Of a stretch of DNA of 64,000 nucleotides, positions 50,816 through 59,140 are shown in pieces. Numbering within the stretch: the stretch's first letter is position 1; the number at the start of each line of letters is the position of its first letter. Below the pieces are notes generated by a model that had not been told where the DNA came from, did not search any database, and saw only the letters and a list, made by a program, of their open reading frames with translations. Both the position numbers and the translations under genes were made by a program. Source of the DNA: Microbacterium keratanolyticum (GTDB lineage Bacteria; Actinomycetota; Actinomycetes; Actinomycetales; Microbacteriaceae); the NCBI RefSeq assembly GCF_016907255.1, contig NZ_JAFBBQ010000001.1, positions 1,736,001-1,800,000 of the forward strand, given 5' to 3'.

Positions 50816-51583
50816 ATGAGCGCGGTTTCGCTGAGCAACCTCTGGATGGCGTATCCGAACAAGGATGCTGCCAACGGGCTCCGCGTTGTGCTCGAAGACG
50901 TGTCGCTGGAGATCGCTGAGCACGAGTTCGTCTGCATCCTCGGGCCGTCCGGATGCGGCAAGAGCACGATCCTGCGGATCGTCGCCGGTCTCGAGAAGCA
51001 GAGTCTCGGTACCGTCTCGACCGCGAGCCGGCCATCGGTCGTGTTCCAGGAGCACGGCGTCTTCCCCTGGCTGACGGTCGCCGAGAACATCGCGTACCCA
51101 CTCAAGCTCCGCGGCGTCTCCCGCGCGAAGCGCAAGGAGCGAGTGGACGAGCTGCTCGAGCTCGTGGGTCTCGTCGACTTCGCGAAGTACTACCCCGGGC
51201 AGATCTCGGGCGGCATGCGGCAGCGCACCTCTGTGGCGCGCGCGCTCGCCGACGATGGCGACGTCCTGCTGATGGATGAGCCGTTCGGCGCGCTCGACGA
51301 GCAGACCAGGGTGCTGCTCCAGCAGGACCTCCTGCGGATCTGGGACCGCACGTCGAAGGCGGTGATGTTTATCACGCACAGTGTCGACGAGGCACTGCTG
51401 CTCGCGGACCGGGTCCTGGTCATGTCGACGAACCCCGGAACCATCATCGAGGATGTGCGCGTTCCCTTCGATCGTCCGCGTGACCTGACCACCCTGCGCC
51501 GTGATCCGCGCTACTCCGAGATCACCGACCACCTGTGGTCGGTGCTGGGCAAGAACACCGACACGATCGAGGTGGCATCATGA
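50816..51583 (+). CDS. ABC transporter ATPase (SsuB/TauB type)
   Basis: 255 residues. Walker A GPSGCGKST near residue 43, signature ISGGMRQR, Walker B VLLMDEPFGALDEQTR, the usual form of nitrate/sulfonate-type ATPases. Begins 6 bases after the binding-protein stop and overlaps the permease gene by ATGA. Confidence 0.92.
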   Translation: MSAVSLSNLWMAYPNKDAANGLRVVLEDVSLEIAEHEFVCILGPSGCGKSTILRIVAGLEKQSLGTVSTASRPSVVFQEHGVFPWLTVAENIAYPLKLRGVSRAKRKERVDELLELVGLVDFAKYYPGQISGGMRQRTSVARALADDGDVLLMDEPFGALDEQTRVLLQQDLLRIWDRTSKAVMFITHSVDEALLLADRVLVMSTNPGTIIEDVRVPFDRPRDLTTLRRDPRYSEITDHLWSVLGKNTDTIEVAS

Positions 51584-52422
51584 CGAACGTCGCAGAGCGG
51601 ACGGAGGCAGCACCTGCCCTCTCGCCAGAGATCGAGTCCCGGCTGAAGTCAGCGGTGAAGTCGGCACAGGGCTCCACCGTCATCCGCCGCATCGGCCCGT
51701 TCATGCCGTTGCTGATCATCGTGGCGTGGGAGCTGTGCAGCCGGCTCGGAGTCATCGACGCGCGGTTCTTCCCCGCGCCGACCGCGATCCTCGACACGTT
51801 CTGGCAGATGCTGGTGAACGGCTCTCTCATCGAGGACATCGGGATCACACTGTCGCGCATCGGCATCGGCTTCGTCATGGGAGCCGTGCCGGGGATCGTG
51901 CTCGGGCTGCTGCTCGGATCCGTGCGTCCGCTTCGTCAGCTCCTCGAGCCGATCTTCGCCTCGCTGCTCCCGATCCCCAAGATCGCGATCTTCCCGCTGC
52001 TGCTGCTGATCTTCGGACTCGGCGAGACGAGCAAGTACCTCATCGTCGCGATCGGCGTGTTCTTCTATCTCTTCTTCAACACGCTCTCGGGTGTGATGCA
52101 GACGCCACCGCTGTTCAACGATGTCGCGCGGGCATCCGGAGCGTCCAAGCTCCAGATGCGCCTCACCGTGTCGTTGCCCTACGCGCTTCCCTCGATCTTC
52201 ACCGGCATCCGTCTGGCGACCGGTGGCGCGTTCGTCATCATCGCGGCGGCTGAGTTCGTCGGCTCGAGCAGCGGTCTGGGGTATCTGATCTGGAGTGCGT
52301 GGTCGGCGTTCGCCGTCGCGAAGATGTACGTCGGCATCGTGACGATCTCGGCGCTCGGATACGGAATCACGATGCTCGAAGGCGTGATCGAACGCCGCCT
52401 CGTGCCGTGGGTCAAGTACTGA
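51580..52422 (+). CDS. ABC transporter permease (SsuC/TauC type)
   Basis: 280 residues from the coupled ATG 51580. Six helices after a 35-residue cytoplasmic N-terminus; the EAA-type loop reads NDVARASGASKLQMRLTVSL, followed by LPSIFTGIRLATGGAF, typical of this permease group. Works with the preceding ATPase and binding protein. Confidence 0.92.
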   Translation: MTNVAERTEAAPALSPEIESRLKSAVKSAQGSTVIRRIGPFMPLLIIVAWELCSRLGVIDARFFPAPTAILDTFWQMLVNGSLIEDIGITLSRIGIGFVMGAVPGIVLGLLLGSVRPLRQLLEPIFASLLPIPKIAIFPLLLLIFGLGETSKYLIVAIGVFFYLFFNTLSGVMQTPPLFNDVARASGASKLQMRLTVSLPYALPSIFTGIRLATGGAFVIIAAAEFVGSSSGLGYLIWSAWSAFAVAKMYVGIVTISALGYGITMLEGVIERRLVPWVKY

Positions 52423-52429
52423 GGCTGAG

Positions 52430-53449
52430 ATGAGTGTGCGGATGGAGCAGGCGGAACTGCTCGCGGTGGTCGAACGCGTCCTGTGGGCGCAGCGCGACCG
52501 CGCTGGCGTGGCATGGGACATCGCGGACGTCACGGCAGAGGACGTCACCCGGGCGTCGCGATGGCTGGTCTCCGCGGAGCAGCTGGGACTTGGCGCCTTC
52601 GGTGTGAGCATGCTCATCCGCGAGATCGATCGTCTGGGCGCGTGCCCCGCGGGGGAACAGGCCGTCCGCGACGGAGGCAGCACCGCCGACGCGACGGTGA
52701 CGATCGACGCGGCCCGGATTCCCGGGCCGGTCGCGCTGGCGGTCGCCGTGCGGCGCCTGCTCGCGGCGAGTGTGGATACGGCATCGCGGGCGATCCGCGC
52801 GGTGAGCATCGAGAACGTGGGTGCCCTGGGCATCCTCGGTCTCGCGGCGCGGGATGTCGCAGAGCAGGGGCTCCTCGCGCTGCTCTGCGCCCGCGCACCC
52901 GCAATGGTCGCACCGTGGGGCGGGAATCACGCCGCGATCGGCACGAACCCGCTGGCACTGGCTGCGCCGCGACGCGACCGCGCTCCGCTTGTCCTCGACT
53001 ATGCGACCTCGCCGATCTCGATGGCAGCGCTGAAGGCCGCGGCGTCCGCAGGGGAGCAGCTGGATGCGCCCGGAGGCTTCACCGCCGAGGGCGCACGGAC
53101 GACGGACGCGACGGAGGTCGCGACCATCGCGCCCGACAGCCGCATCGCGTCTCTGACCGGCCTTGCGGTGGAGCTGCTCACGCGCAGTACGACGGCCCAG
53201 CGGCCGGAGCCGACCTCGAGCACTCGCAGCGCGCTGCTGATCGCCATCGATCCGCACAGCTTCGGTGCCGCGTCCTTCCCGGACAGCGTCGCGGATCTCG
53301 CCGCCGGCTGGGCAGCAGCCGGCGGGCACGTCCCACGACGCTTCGATGAGGGGGCCACGACGACAGCGGTCGAGATCGACGAGACCCTTGTGCGGACGCT
53401 CCGCGGCTACGCGGATGAGGGCGCCACCGCGGATCGGAGCGAGCCATGA
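52430..53449 (+). CDS. Ldh2-family NAD(P)-dependent oxidoreductase (malate/L-lactate dehydrogenase-like)
   Basis: 339 residues. The diagnostic cofactor-binding stretch is WGGNHAAIGTNPLALAAPRR followed by PLVLDYATSPISM, and the N-terminal QAELLAVVERVLW helix also fits. Members reduce 2-oxo acids, 2,3-diketogulonate or cyclic imines. It has a shorter middle than classic enzymes. It probably acts on the imported compound after hydrolysis. ATGA overlap with the next gene. Confidence 0.82.
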   Translation: MSVRMEQAELLAVVERVLWAQRDRAGVAWDIADVTAEDVTRASRWLVSAEQLGLGAFGVSMLIREIDRLGACPAGEQAVRDGGSTADATVTIDAARIPGPVALAVAVRRLLAASVDTASRAIRAVSIENVGALGILGLAARDVAEQGLLALLCARAPAMVAPWGGNHAAIGTNPLALAAPRRDRAPLVLDYATSPISMAALKAAASAGEQLDAPGGFTAEGARTTDATEVATIAPDSRIASLTGLAVELLTRSTTAQRPEPTSSTRSALLIAIDPHSFGAASFPDSVADLAAGWAAAGGHVPRRFDEGATTTAVEIDETLVRTLRGYADEGATADRSEP

Positions 53450-54786
53450 CCGCCGAGCGGACTCTGGATGTGCGGGTGGTGCCCGCAGACGCGGAGCTGT
53501 GGCGACGTCGCACGATCACCATCGAGGGTGCGACGCCCGATGCCGTCGTCACCGTGAAGGCGACGACCGTGCGCAACGGCGTCGACTGGACGAGCCGGGT
53601 GAGCTTTCTCGCCGATGCCGCCGGCCGGGTCGATCTCGATGCGGACGCGCCGATCTCCGGTCGCTACCGCGTCGCCGACGCCATGGGGCTGCTCTGGTCG
53701 CAGACCGCGGTCGACGGGCGCCCCGGCGGACTCGATCCGGAATCCGTCGAGACTCCGCTTGTGACAACGATCGAGGCGTGGAGCGAGGCCGGCACAGGGT
53801 CCGGTACGAGCGGAGCGGGTGAAGAGCACGGCAGTGCGCAGCTCATCCAGCGCTTCGTCGGCGACGGCATTCGCCGCGTCGAGGTGCGCGAGGAGGGCCT
53901 CGTCGGCACGCTGTTCGTGCCGGAGGGAGAGGGCCCCTTCCCGACGATCATCGTCATGAACGGCTCGGGTGGCGGCCTGAACGAGGTTCGTGCGGCGCAG
54001 TACGCGTCGCGCGGCATCCAGGCTCTCGCACTGGGGTACTTCCGGGTGCCCGGGCGGTCCCGATACATCTCGCGCACGCCGCTGGAGTACTTCGAGACGG
54101 CCATCGACTACGTCACCAGAGAGTTGGCACCCCTCGGCGGAAAGCCCCTGGTGAGCGGCCAGTCCCGTGGGGGTGAGCTCACTCTGCTGCTGGCAGCGCG
54201 GTTCCCGGAGCGCATCGCGGGGATCGTCGCGTTCGTACCGGCGGCCTATGTGTTCGGCGCTCAGGGTGCGGCGGATCCCGAAGAAGGATGGGACGGCCCG
54301 ACCTGGACGTGGCAGGGGGAGCCGCTGGAGCACCTCTGGCACGACAACAGCGGCGTGACCTGGCAGCCCTGGGACGGCGTGGCCCACGAAGATCCCGATC
54401 GGGACGTCTACATCGACGGGCTGCACGACCGGGAGCTCGTCGCTGCGTCCCGGATTCCGATCGAGCGCTTCCGCGGACCCGTCGCCTGCGTCTCCGGCCT
54501 CGACGACCGGGCGTGGCCGTCGAGCATGGCCTCCCGCCTTGTGATGCGGACTCTCGAACGATCAGGACACGAGGCCGAGCGGCTTCACCTCGACTTCGAA
54601 TCCGCCGGACACATCACTCCGCTCCCGTTCATGCCCACAACGAACATCGACGTGCTGCATCCGGTCTCCGGAGCGCGGTACTCGAACGGCGGCACGGTTC
54701 TCGGAAACGCGCGAGCAGCCGAACGGTCCTTCGAAGAGGTCTGCGCGTTCATCCACCGAGCCACGCGCGAACCGCAGCGCTCATGA
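53446..54786 (+). CDS. Acyl-CoA thioesterase/BAAT-family hydrolase
   Basis: 446 residues. The N-terminal 130 residues form the beta-rich acyl-CoA thioester hydrolase/BAAT domain (WRRRTITIEGATPDAVVTVK region), followed by an alpha/beta hydrolase whose nucleophile elbow is GQSRG with Ser240 (most family members have Cys or Ser there) and a late GHITPLPF histidine. It may cleave an acyl-CoA, an ester or an amide. An ATGA overlap couples it to the Ldh2-type gene. Confidence 0.82.
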   Translation: MTAERTLDVRVVPADAELWRRRTITIEGATPDAVVTVKATTVRNGVDWTSRVSFLADAAGRVDLDADAPISGRYRVADAMGLLWSQTAVDGRPGGLDPESVETPLVTTIEAWSEAGTGSGTSGAGEEHGSAQLIQRFVGDGIRRVEVREEGLVGTLFVPEGEGPFPTIIVMNGSGGGLNEVRAAQYASRGIQALALGYFRVPGRSRYISRTPLEYFETAIDYVTRELAPLGGKPLVSGQSRGGELTLLLAARFPERIAGIVAFVPAAYVFGAQGAADPEEGWDGPTWTWQGEPLEHLWHDNSGVTWQPWDGVAHEDPDRDVYIDGLHDRELVAASRIPIERFRGPVACVSGLDDRAWPSSMASRLVMRTLERSGHEAERLHLDFESAGHITPLPFMPTTNIDVLHPVSGARYSNGGTVLGNARAAERSFEEVCAFIHRATREPQRS

Positions 54787-54839
54787 CGCGAACGCCGCGC
54801 GGCGGCGATTCGACGTGTCGACACTGAGAAAGGAAAATC

Positions 54840-55730
54840 ATGTCCACTCTTGAACATCTCGCAGGGCAATGGCGCGAATGGCGGTATGCACACGTGGCCG
54901 ACATGTTCCGCCCCTACGGCTGGACCTCGCTGGTCGCTCAGTACTGGCTGCACGACGGCGATATGGATCGCGAGTTCGAGCTGCTCCCCGGCAGCTGGTC
55001 GGTGCGTGAGGGCAAGGTGATCTTCACTCCTCCGGCCAGCGGTCCGTCGCTCTCTGTCGACGGCGCCTACCCGGAGGGCCCGGTCGAGATCGTGCCCGGA
55101 CGCAACATGACCTACGGTCATGGGGACAGCCGGCCGGTCTACTACGGCGACTGCGAGGTCGAGACGCTGGTGCGCTCGACCGATGACGGTGAGGCGATCT
55201 ACGCGGTTCGCGTCCGCGACCCGAAGCAGGCATCCGACCTCACTGCAGCGGGCATCACCGAGTACCCGTACGACCCGGCCTGGCGGATCCCCGCGCGGTT
55301 CACGCCCACAGCCCGCGTCGACGTCGAGGCCGTCACGGTGGAATCCGGCGTTCGCGAGGTGACGCCGCACATCGGCACGCTCGCGTTCACCCATGGTGGG
55401 CGGGACTACAGCATCGTCGTTCTCGGCAAGGACACGGATGCCGGAACCGTGCAGCCGGTCGCGCACGTGCGCGACCGGACGAGTGGCCCGATCACCTACG
55501 GCGCGGGACGCACGATCGAGCTGCAGTTCGCGGACGAGTCGGGCGAACGCATCGACTACATCGACTTCAACTATGCGTCCGCGCTGCCGTGCGCGTTCAC
55601 GAACTTCGTGACGTGCCCGTTCCCCCCGCCGCAGAACAACCTCGACTTCGAGGTCACGGCGGGAGAGAAGAAGCCCGTGATCGAGGTTGCGCGCTCGCTG
55701 ACCTACCAGGGCGCCGGCGCGGGGTTCTGA
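54840..55730 (+). CDS. DUF1684-family protein
   Basis: 296 residues. The C-terminal third carries the family hallmark YIDFNYASALPCAFTNF followed by a TCPFPPPQNNL segment and AGEKKP; the middle is beta-rich. No signal peptide. GAAAGGA ribosome site; a perfect palindrome, GTGTCGACAC (54815-54824), precedes it. Last gene of the ABC/BAAT operon. Function unknown, although many DUF1684 proteins sit beside catabolic genes. Confidence 0.8.
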   Translation: MSTLEHLAGQWREWRYAHVADMFRPYGWTSLVAQYWLHDGDMDREFELLPGSWSVREGKVIFTPPASGPSLSVDGAYPEGPVEIVPGRNMTYGHGDSRPVYYGDCEVETLVRSTDDGEAIYAVRVRDPKQASDLTAAGITEYPYDPAWRIPARFTPTARVDVEAVTVESGVREVTPHIGTLAFTHGGRDYSIVVLGKDTDAGTVQPVAHVRDRTSGPITYGAGRTIELQFADESGERIDYIDFNYASALPCAFTNFVTCPFPPPQNNLDFEVTAGEKKPVIEVARSLTYQGAGAGF

Positions 55731-55753
55731 CGGCGGTCAGAGAGTCGCCCATG

Positions 55754-55793
55754 TGAGGCGGGGGAGACGCTGGTTTGGCTCTCCTCCGCCTCA
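55754..55793. terminator. Bidirectional terminator between the DUF1684 and LysR genes
   Basis: TGAGGCGGGGGAGA pairs with TCTCCTCCGCCTCA (14 bp, one G-U) around a 12-base loop; the right arm includes the LysR stop codon. Confidence 0.75.
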
Positions 55794-56711
55794 GATGCTG
55801 AAGGTGGGATGCTCGACATCGAGCGAGGCGTTGTAGCGTCCGACCGCGTTCTGCAGTTCGAACATGAGGGCTCGCGTCGACGGCTGACGTCGGGCAATCG
55901 GGCTGATCATCGCTGCGATGCGACGATCGAGCGTCGGCGTGCAGGGGCGCACGACAACACCAGGATGCTGCATCGGAAGCAGGTTGAGTCGGGTGATGAG
56001 CGCGACGCCGAGACCGGCCGCCACGAGACCCTGAGCGGCGTTGTGGCTGTCGACGGTGAACCTGATCTGAGGTTCGAAACCCACGGAGCGGCAGAGATCC
56101 GGAAGCGGAGAGCGGTAGGCCGCGGAGATCCACGCCCGGTCCCGGAGATCGCGCAATGCGACGACCGGCTTCTGAGCCAGCGGGTCGGTGCGCGGCAGGA
56201 CGACCATGACGGGATCGAACAGCAGCGGGATCTCTTCGATCTCCGCATCCGCGTTGTCGACGTAGTCATACAGCACAGCGATGTCGAGATCGCCGGTCTC
56301 CAGAGCGCTGAGTGCGGCATCCGGTCGGGATTCGACCATCGAGACCTCGATGTTGGGGTGCGTCGCGGACATCGACGCCAGCGCCTGCGGGGCGAGGGTC
56401 GCGGCGAAGCTCGGAAACACCGCAAGGCGCACCCGGCCCGCGCTGAGGCCGTTCAGCTCGGCGATCTCCTCTTCCGCTGCCGCAAGACTCGCGATGGCCG
56501 TTGCGCCGCGCTGGGCGAGGATGGTTCCTGCCGGGGTGAGGACGAACTGTCCCCCGAGGCGGACGACGAGCTGTGCGCCATAGCGTTGCTCCAGTTTGGC
56601 CATCTGCTGACTGACCGCGGGCTGAGAGAAGCCCAGCGCGCGGGCGGCGCCGGAGAAGCTCCCCGTTCGAGCGACTTCGCGGAGCATCGCGATCGCGACG
56701 AGGTCCTTCAT
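55791..56711 (-). CDS. LysR-family transcriptional regulator
   Basis: 306 residues: N-terminal winged helix (ALGFSQPAVSQQMAKLEQRY) and a two-lobed effector domain. It lies at the far end of, and convergent with, the NMT1-type ABC operon. Similar T-N11-A sites in its own promoter and before that operon indicate autoregulation and control of the operon. Canonical TTGGCA and TATACT elements precede the ATG by a leaderless distance of 7 bases. Confidence 0.92.
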   Translation of the reverse strand: MKDLVAIAMLREVARTGSFSGAARALGFSQPAVSQQMAKLEQRYGAQLVVRLGGQFVLTPAGTILAQRGATAIASLAAAEEEIAELNGLSAGRVRLAVFPSFAATLAPQALASMSATHPNIEVSMVESRPDAALSALETGDLDIAVLYDYVDNADAEIEEIPLLFDPVMVVLPRTDPLAQKPVVALRDLRDRAWISAAYRSPLPDLCRSVGFEPQIRFTVDSHNAAQGLVAAGLGVALITRLNLLPMQHPGVVVRPCTPTLDRRIAAMISPIARRQPSTRALMFELQNAVGRYNASLDVEHPTFSI

Positions 56712-56718
56712 GTACCGC

Positions 56719-56746
56719 AGTATAGGTCGGGCTTATGGTTTGCCAA
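56719..56746 (-). promoter_or_regulatory. Leaderless promoter of the LysR gene
   Basis: Minus strand: TTGGCA (56741-56746), 16-bp spacer, TATACT (56719-56724), 7 bases, ATG 56711. One of the clearest promoters in the window. Confidence 0.75.
56722..56736. promoter_or_regulatory. LysR-type T-N11-A site in the LysR promoter
   Basis: ATAGGTCGGGCTTAT, 10 of 15 positions self-complementary. It overlaps the -10 and spacer, as expected for autorepression, and shares GCTTAT and ATA with 49605-49619. Confidence 0.55.
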
Positions 56747-56868
56747 AGGCGTATGTCGTTTGATGAATGCCGAGCGTCATCATGAGGTCGGCGCCTCATT
56801 GCTGCGGGGCAGGAGAATCTGCGCGACGAGAGAGGCTGATAAGGCCGTGGGACGATGGTTGAGTGGAC

Positions 56869-57678
56869 ATGACGACCTTCGCTGCGACCGCCGACTTCCC
56901 GCACACCGCTCTCGTCGGGGTGACGAACAGCGCCGAGACGCTCGCGCTGCAGGGCGATCCGCAGCAGGTGCTCGCGCTCGCGTCGGTGACGAAGCCCTTG
57001 ACCGCGTGGGGTGTGTTCGTCGCGATCGAGCAGGGGCTTGTCGATCTCGACGACGCCGCGGGGCCGGAGGGATCGACCTTGCAGAACCTCCTCGATCACA
57101 CGAGCGGGCTTCCCTTCGAGGGTGACGAGCCGCAGCATGCCCCGGGGGCGCGCCGCACGTATTCGAATGCAGGTTTCGACGCACTGGCGACGCACGTCGC
57201 GGGCGCCGTCGGGATGGACTTCGCGCAGTGGATGACGCAGCAGGTCGTCGGCCCGCTGGGCATGACGAGCACCGATGTCACGGGCCGTCCGTCGGCGGGT
57301 GCGCAGTCATCGATCGCTGACCTTCTCGCCTTCGGGCGGGAGGTTCTTCATCCGACGCTGATCACCCCCGAGCTGCGCGACTACGCTCTGACCGTCTCAC
57401 ACGAGGGGCTCCGCGGGCTCGTGCCCGGGTATGGCACCTTCGCCGACAACCAGTGGGGTCTCGGCTTCGAGCTGAAGGGCGCGAAGACTCCGCACTGGAC
57501 CGGAGACACCCTGCCTGCCGAGACGGCCGGCCACTTCGGCGCGCAGGGCAGCTTCCTTTTCGTCGATCGCTCGCACGATGTCGCGGCGGCATTCCTCTCG
57601 GGCGTGCCGTTCGGCGAGGACCACAAGCGCATCTGGCCGGGGCTGACCGATGAGATCCTCGCCCGCTACGGGCGCTGA
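56869..57678 (+). CDS. Serine hydrolase, beta-lactamase family
   Basis: 269 residues from ATG 56869 (an in-frame GTG at 56863 is possible). SVTK at residues 39-42 gives the nucleophile and base, YSN at 98-100 the second motif, and GHFGAQGSF the HxG-type third motif, so the active site is complete. No signal peptide, so probably a cytoplasmic esterase or peptidase rather than a resistance enzyme. Convergent with the DUF1801 gene 9 bases away. Confidence 0.88.
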   Translation: MTTFAATADFPHTALVGVTNSAETLALQGDPQQVLALASVTKPLTAWGVFVAIEQGLVDLDDAAGPEGSTLQNLLDHTSGLPFEGDEPQHAPGARRTYSNAGFDALATHVAGAVGMDFAQWMTQQVVGPLGMTSTDVTGRPSAGAQSSIADLLAFGREVLHPTLITPELRDYALTVSHEGLRGLVPGYGTFADNQWGLGFELKGAKTPHWTGDTLPAETAGHFGAQGSFLFVDRSHDVAAAFLSGVPFGEDHKRIWPGLTDEILARYGR

Positions 57679-57687
57679 GGTCTTCGG

Positions 57688-58110
57688 TCAGCCGGTGACC
57701 GTCAGGCGCGCCTGCTCGGATCCGCCCGCTTCGCTCCACGCGAGTGAGCGCTCCAGGATGCCCCGCAGCACGTCGAGGTCGACCTGTTCCAGGTCTTTGA
57801 TGTAGAGGCATCCGAGGCCTGTGGTGTGCGGCCCGAGGTCGGCGAGCTCAGCGGCGTACTCGTCGGTCGATTCGAGGTAGATCGTCGTGGCCGTCTTGCG
57901 CGGCGCGAAGGCCAGCAGGGGCATATCGCCCTCGGTGCCCGTCGGGTAGACGTAGTGGCAGGAGCCGAAGCCGATGATCGTTCCCCAGGTGACCGGCTCA
58001 CGCCCGGAGATCTCCTGCATGAGTGCGGTCAGCGTCTCGGCGTCTCGACGGCGCGTCGCGGGGGAGGAGCGGGCGATGAGGCCCGCCACATCGGTGCCGG
58101 TGGGTTGCAT
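57688..58110 (-). CDS. DUF1801 (YdhG-like) protein
   Basis: 140 residues. The segment TWGTIIGFGSCHYVYPTGTE, then MPLLAFAPRKTATTIYL and a C-terminal CLYIKDLEQVDLDVLRGILE, are typical of DUF1801, a small alpha-beta fold of unknown function. It follows the VOC gene by 12 bases in a three-gene minus-strand operon. Confidence 0.85.
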   Translation of the reverse strand: MQPTGTDVAGLIARSSPATRRRDAETLTALMQEISGREPVTWGTIIGFGSCHYVYPTGTEGDMPLLAFAPRKTATTIYLESTDEYAAELADLGPHTTGLGCLYIKDLEQVDLDVLRGILERSLAWSEAGGSEQARLTVTG

Positions 58111-58122
58111 GAGGTCCCCTGT

Positions 58123-58500
58123 CTAGTCGTGCGCGTTCGCACGTTCGGTGAAACGGAGGAAGTAGCCGTCAGGATCGAGAAGGCGGAAGTCGATGAGTCC
58201 CCAGACCCGGCGCTGCAGGTCGTCGAGGAGCGGGATGCCCGCGGCCACGATGCGCTCGCGTTCGGCGACGATGTCATCCACCTCCAGCACGATCTCGACG
58301 CCGAAGGGCGGGAGACGATCACCGACGGTTCCGGGCGACCCGAGCAGGCCGATCCGCACGCCGTCGCGGCGCACGGCCACGTACGGCGTTCCCGTTGCGC
58401 GATCGTCTTTCTCCACGGTGAAGCCGAGCCCACCCGTGTAGAAGGCGACGGCGCGTTCCAGTTCCGCCGGGAACAGCTCGATGCGCAGAGAGACGGCCAT
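58123..58500 (-). CDS. VOC/glyoxalase-superfamily protein
   Basis: 125 residues, two beta-alpha-beta-beta-beta modules: LRIELFPAELERAVAFYTGG at the start, then FGVEIVLEVDDIV and FRLLDPDGYFLRFTE at the end, with a glutamate where the metal ligand usually lies. Could be a lyase, dioxygenase or binding/resistance protein; no specific activity indicated. Lies 3 bases after the HhH-GPD gene. Confidence 0.88.
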   Translation of the reverse strand: MAVSLRIELFPAELERAVAFYTGGLGFTVEKDDRATGTPYVAVRRDGVRIGLLGSPGTVGDRLPPFGVEIVLEVDDIVAERERIVAAGIPLLDDLQRRVWGLIDFRLLDPDGYFLRFTERANAHD

Positions 58501-58503
58501 GAC

Positions 58504-59034
58504 CTATTTCGCAGCCTTCGCCGCAGCCTTCATCGCCTTCTTGTGTGCGCGCACCTGCGCGAGTGACTCGGGTGAGACGATGTCGGCGACGCTGCGCAGG
58601 GATCCGTCTTCGCCGTAGGGGGCGGATGCTTCGCGCCAGCCCTCGCCCGTGAATCCGTACTGCTTGCCCAGCAGGGCGAGGAAGATCTTCGCCTTCTGCT
58701 CGCCGAAGCCGGGGAGCTTCTTCAGTCGCTTCAGGACCTCGGCGCCCGTCGGGTCACCCTGCGTCCAGAGCGCTGCGGCGTCTCCGCCCCAGTCGTTGAC
58801 GAGTGTCTGACAGAGCGTCTGCACGCGGGTGGCCATGGACCCTGGGAACCGGTGCACGGCGGGCGTCTCTTTGAAGGCCGCCAGGAACGTCTCCGGATCC
58901 ATGTGCGCGATGGCGGAGGCATCCGCTGCCCCCGTGCGCTGCTCGATCTTGAGCGGCCCCGCGAACGCCGTCTCCATCGGAACCTGCTGGTCCAAGCGAG
59001 TGCGTTGACCACCTACTGCGAGTTCTGCCTTCAC
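58504..59034 (-). CDS. HhH-GPD base-excision repair protein with a shortened N-terminus
   Basis: 176 residues. From LDQQVPMETAFAGPL onward the chain matches the HhH-GPD-type repair family: VHRFPGSMATRVQTLCQ, the helix-hairpin-helix region LKKLPGFGEQKAKIFLALLG, YGEDGSLRSVADIVSPESLA and a Lys/Ala tail. Family proteins normally have about 30 residues before DQQVP, ending ...GMLLDQQVP; here only 14 unrelated-looking residues precede it. A GTG start with TAGAGT 6 bases upstream is present, so the gene may be expressed but altered. See findings. Confidence 0.78.
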   Translation of the reverse strand: MKAELAVGGQRTRLDQQVPMETAFAGPLKIEQRTGAADASAIAHMDPETFLAAFKETPAVHRFPGSMATRVQTLCQTLVNDWGGDAAALWTQGDPTGAEVLKRLKKLPGFGEQKAKIFLALLGKQYGFTGEGWREASAPYGEDGSLRSVADIVSPESLAQVRAHKKAMKAAAKAAK

Positions 59035-59040
59035 GGCCCA

Positions 59041-59046
59041 ACTCTA
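59041..59046 (-). promoter_or_regulatory. -10 element TAGAGT, leaderless promoter of the HhH-GPD operon
   Basis: Minus-strand TAGAGT, then TGGGCC, then GTG 59034 (6 bases). Confidence 0.55.
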
Positions 59047-59052
59047 TCGGCC

Positions 59053-59087
59053 ACGGGAGCGCCAGCCGAGGTGGTCCACGCTCCCGT
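59053..59087. repeat. Inverted repeat at the edge of the right-hand island
   Basis: ACGGGAGCG and CGCTCCCGT, perfect 9-bp arms 17 bases apart, running directly into the next inverted repeat. Confidence 0.5.
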
Positions 59088-59115
59088 CAGGGCAGTGGAG
59101 CCGTTGTGCCCTGAC
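59086..59115. terminator. Stem-loop downstream of the island's first gene
   Basis: GTCAGGGCA and TGCCCTGAC, perfect 9-bp stem with a 12-base loop, 26 bases after the stop of the minus-strand gene ending at 59141. It probably ends that transcript. Confidence 0.5.
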
Positions 59116-59140
59116 CCAATCCACATCGTGTGGAAGATCG

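Noticed and set aside
49760..52422. Labelling the importer as nitrate, taurine or sulfonate specific
   Set aside because: The binding-protein superfamily is broad and no nitrate reductase, sulfonatase or monooxygenase gene accompanies it.
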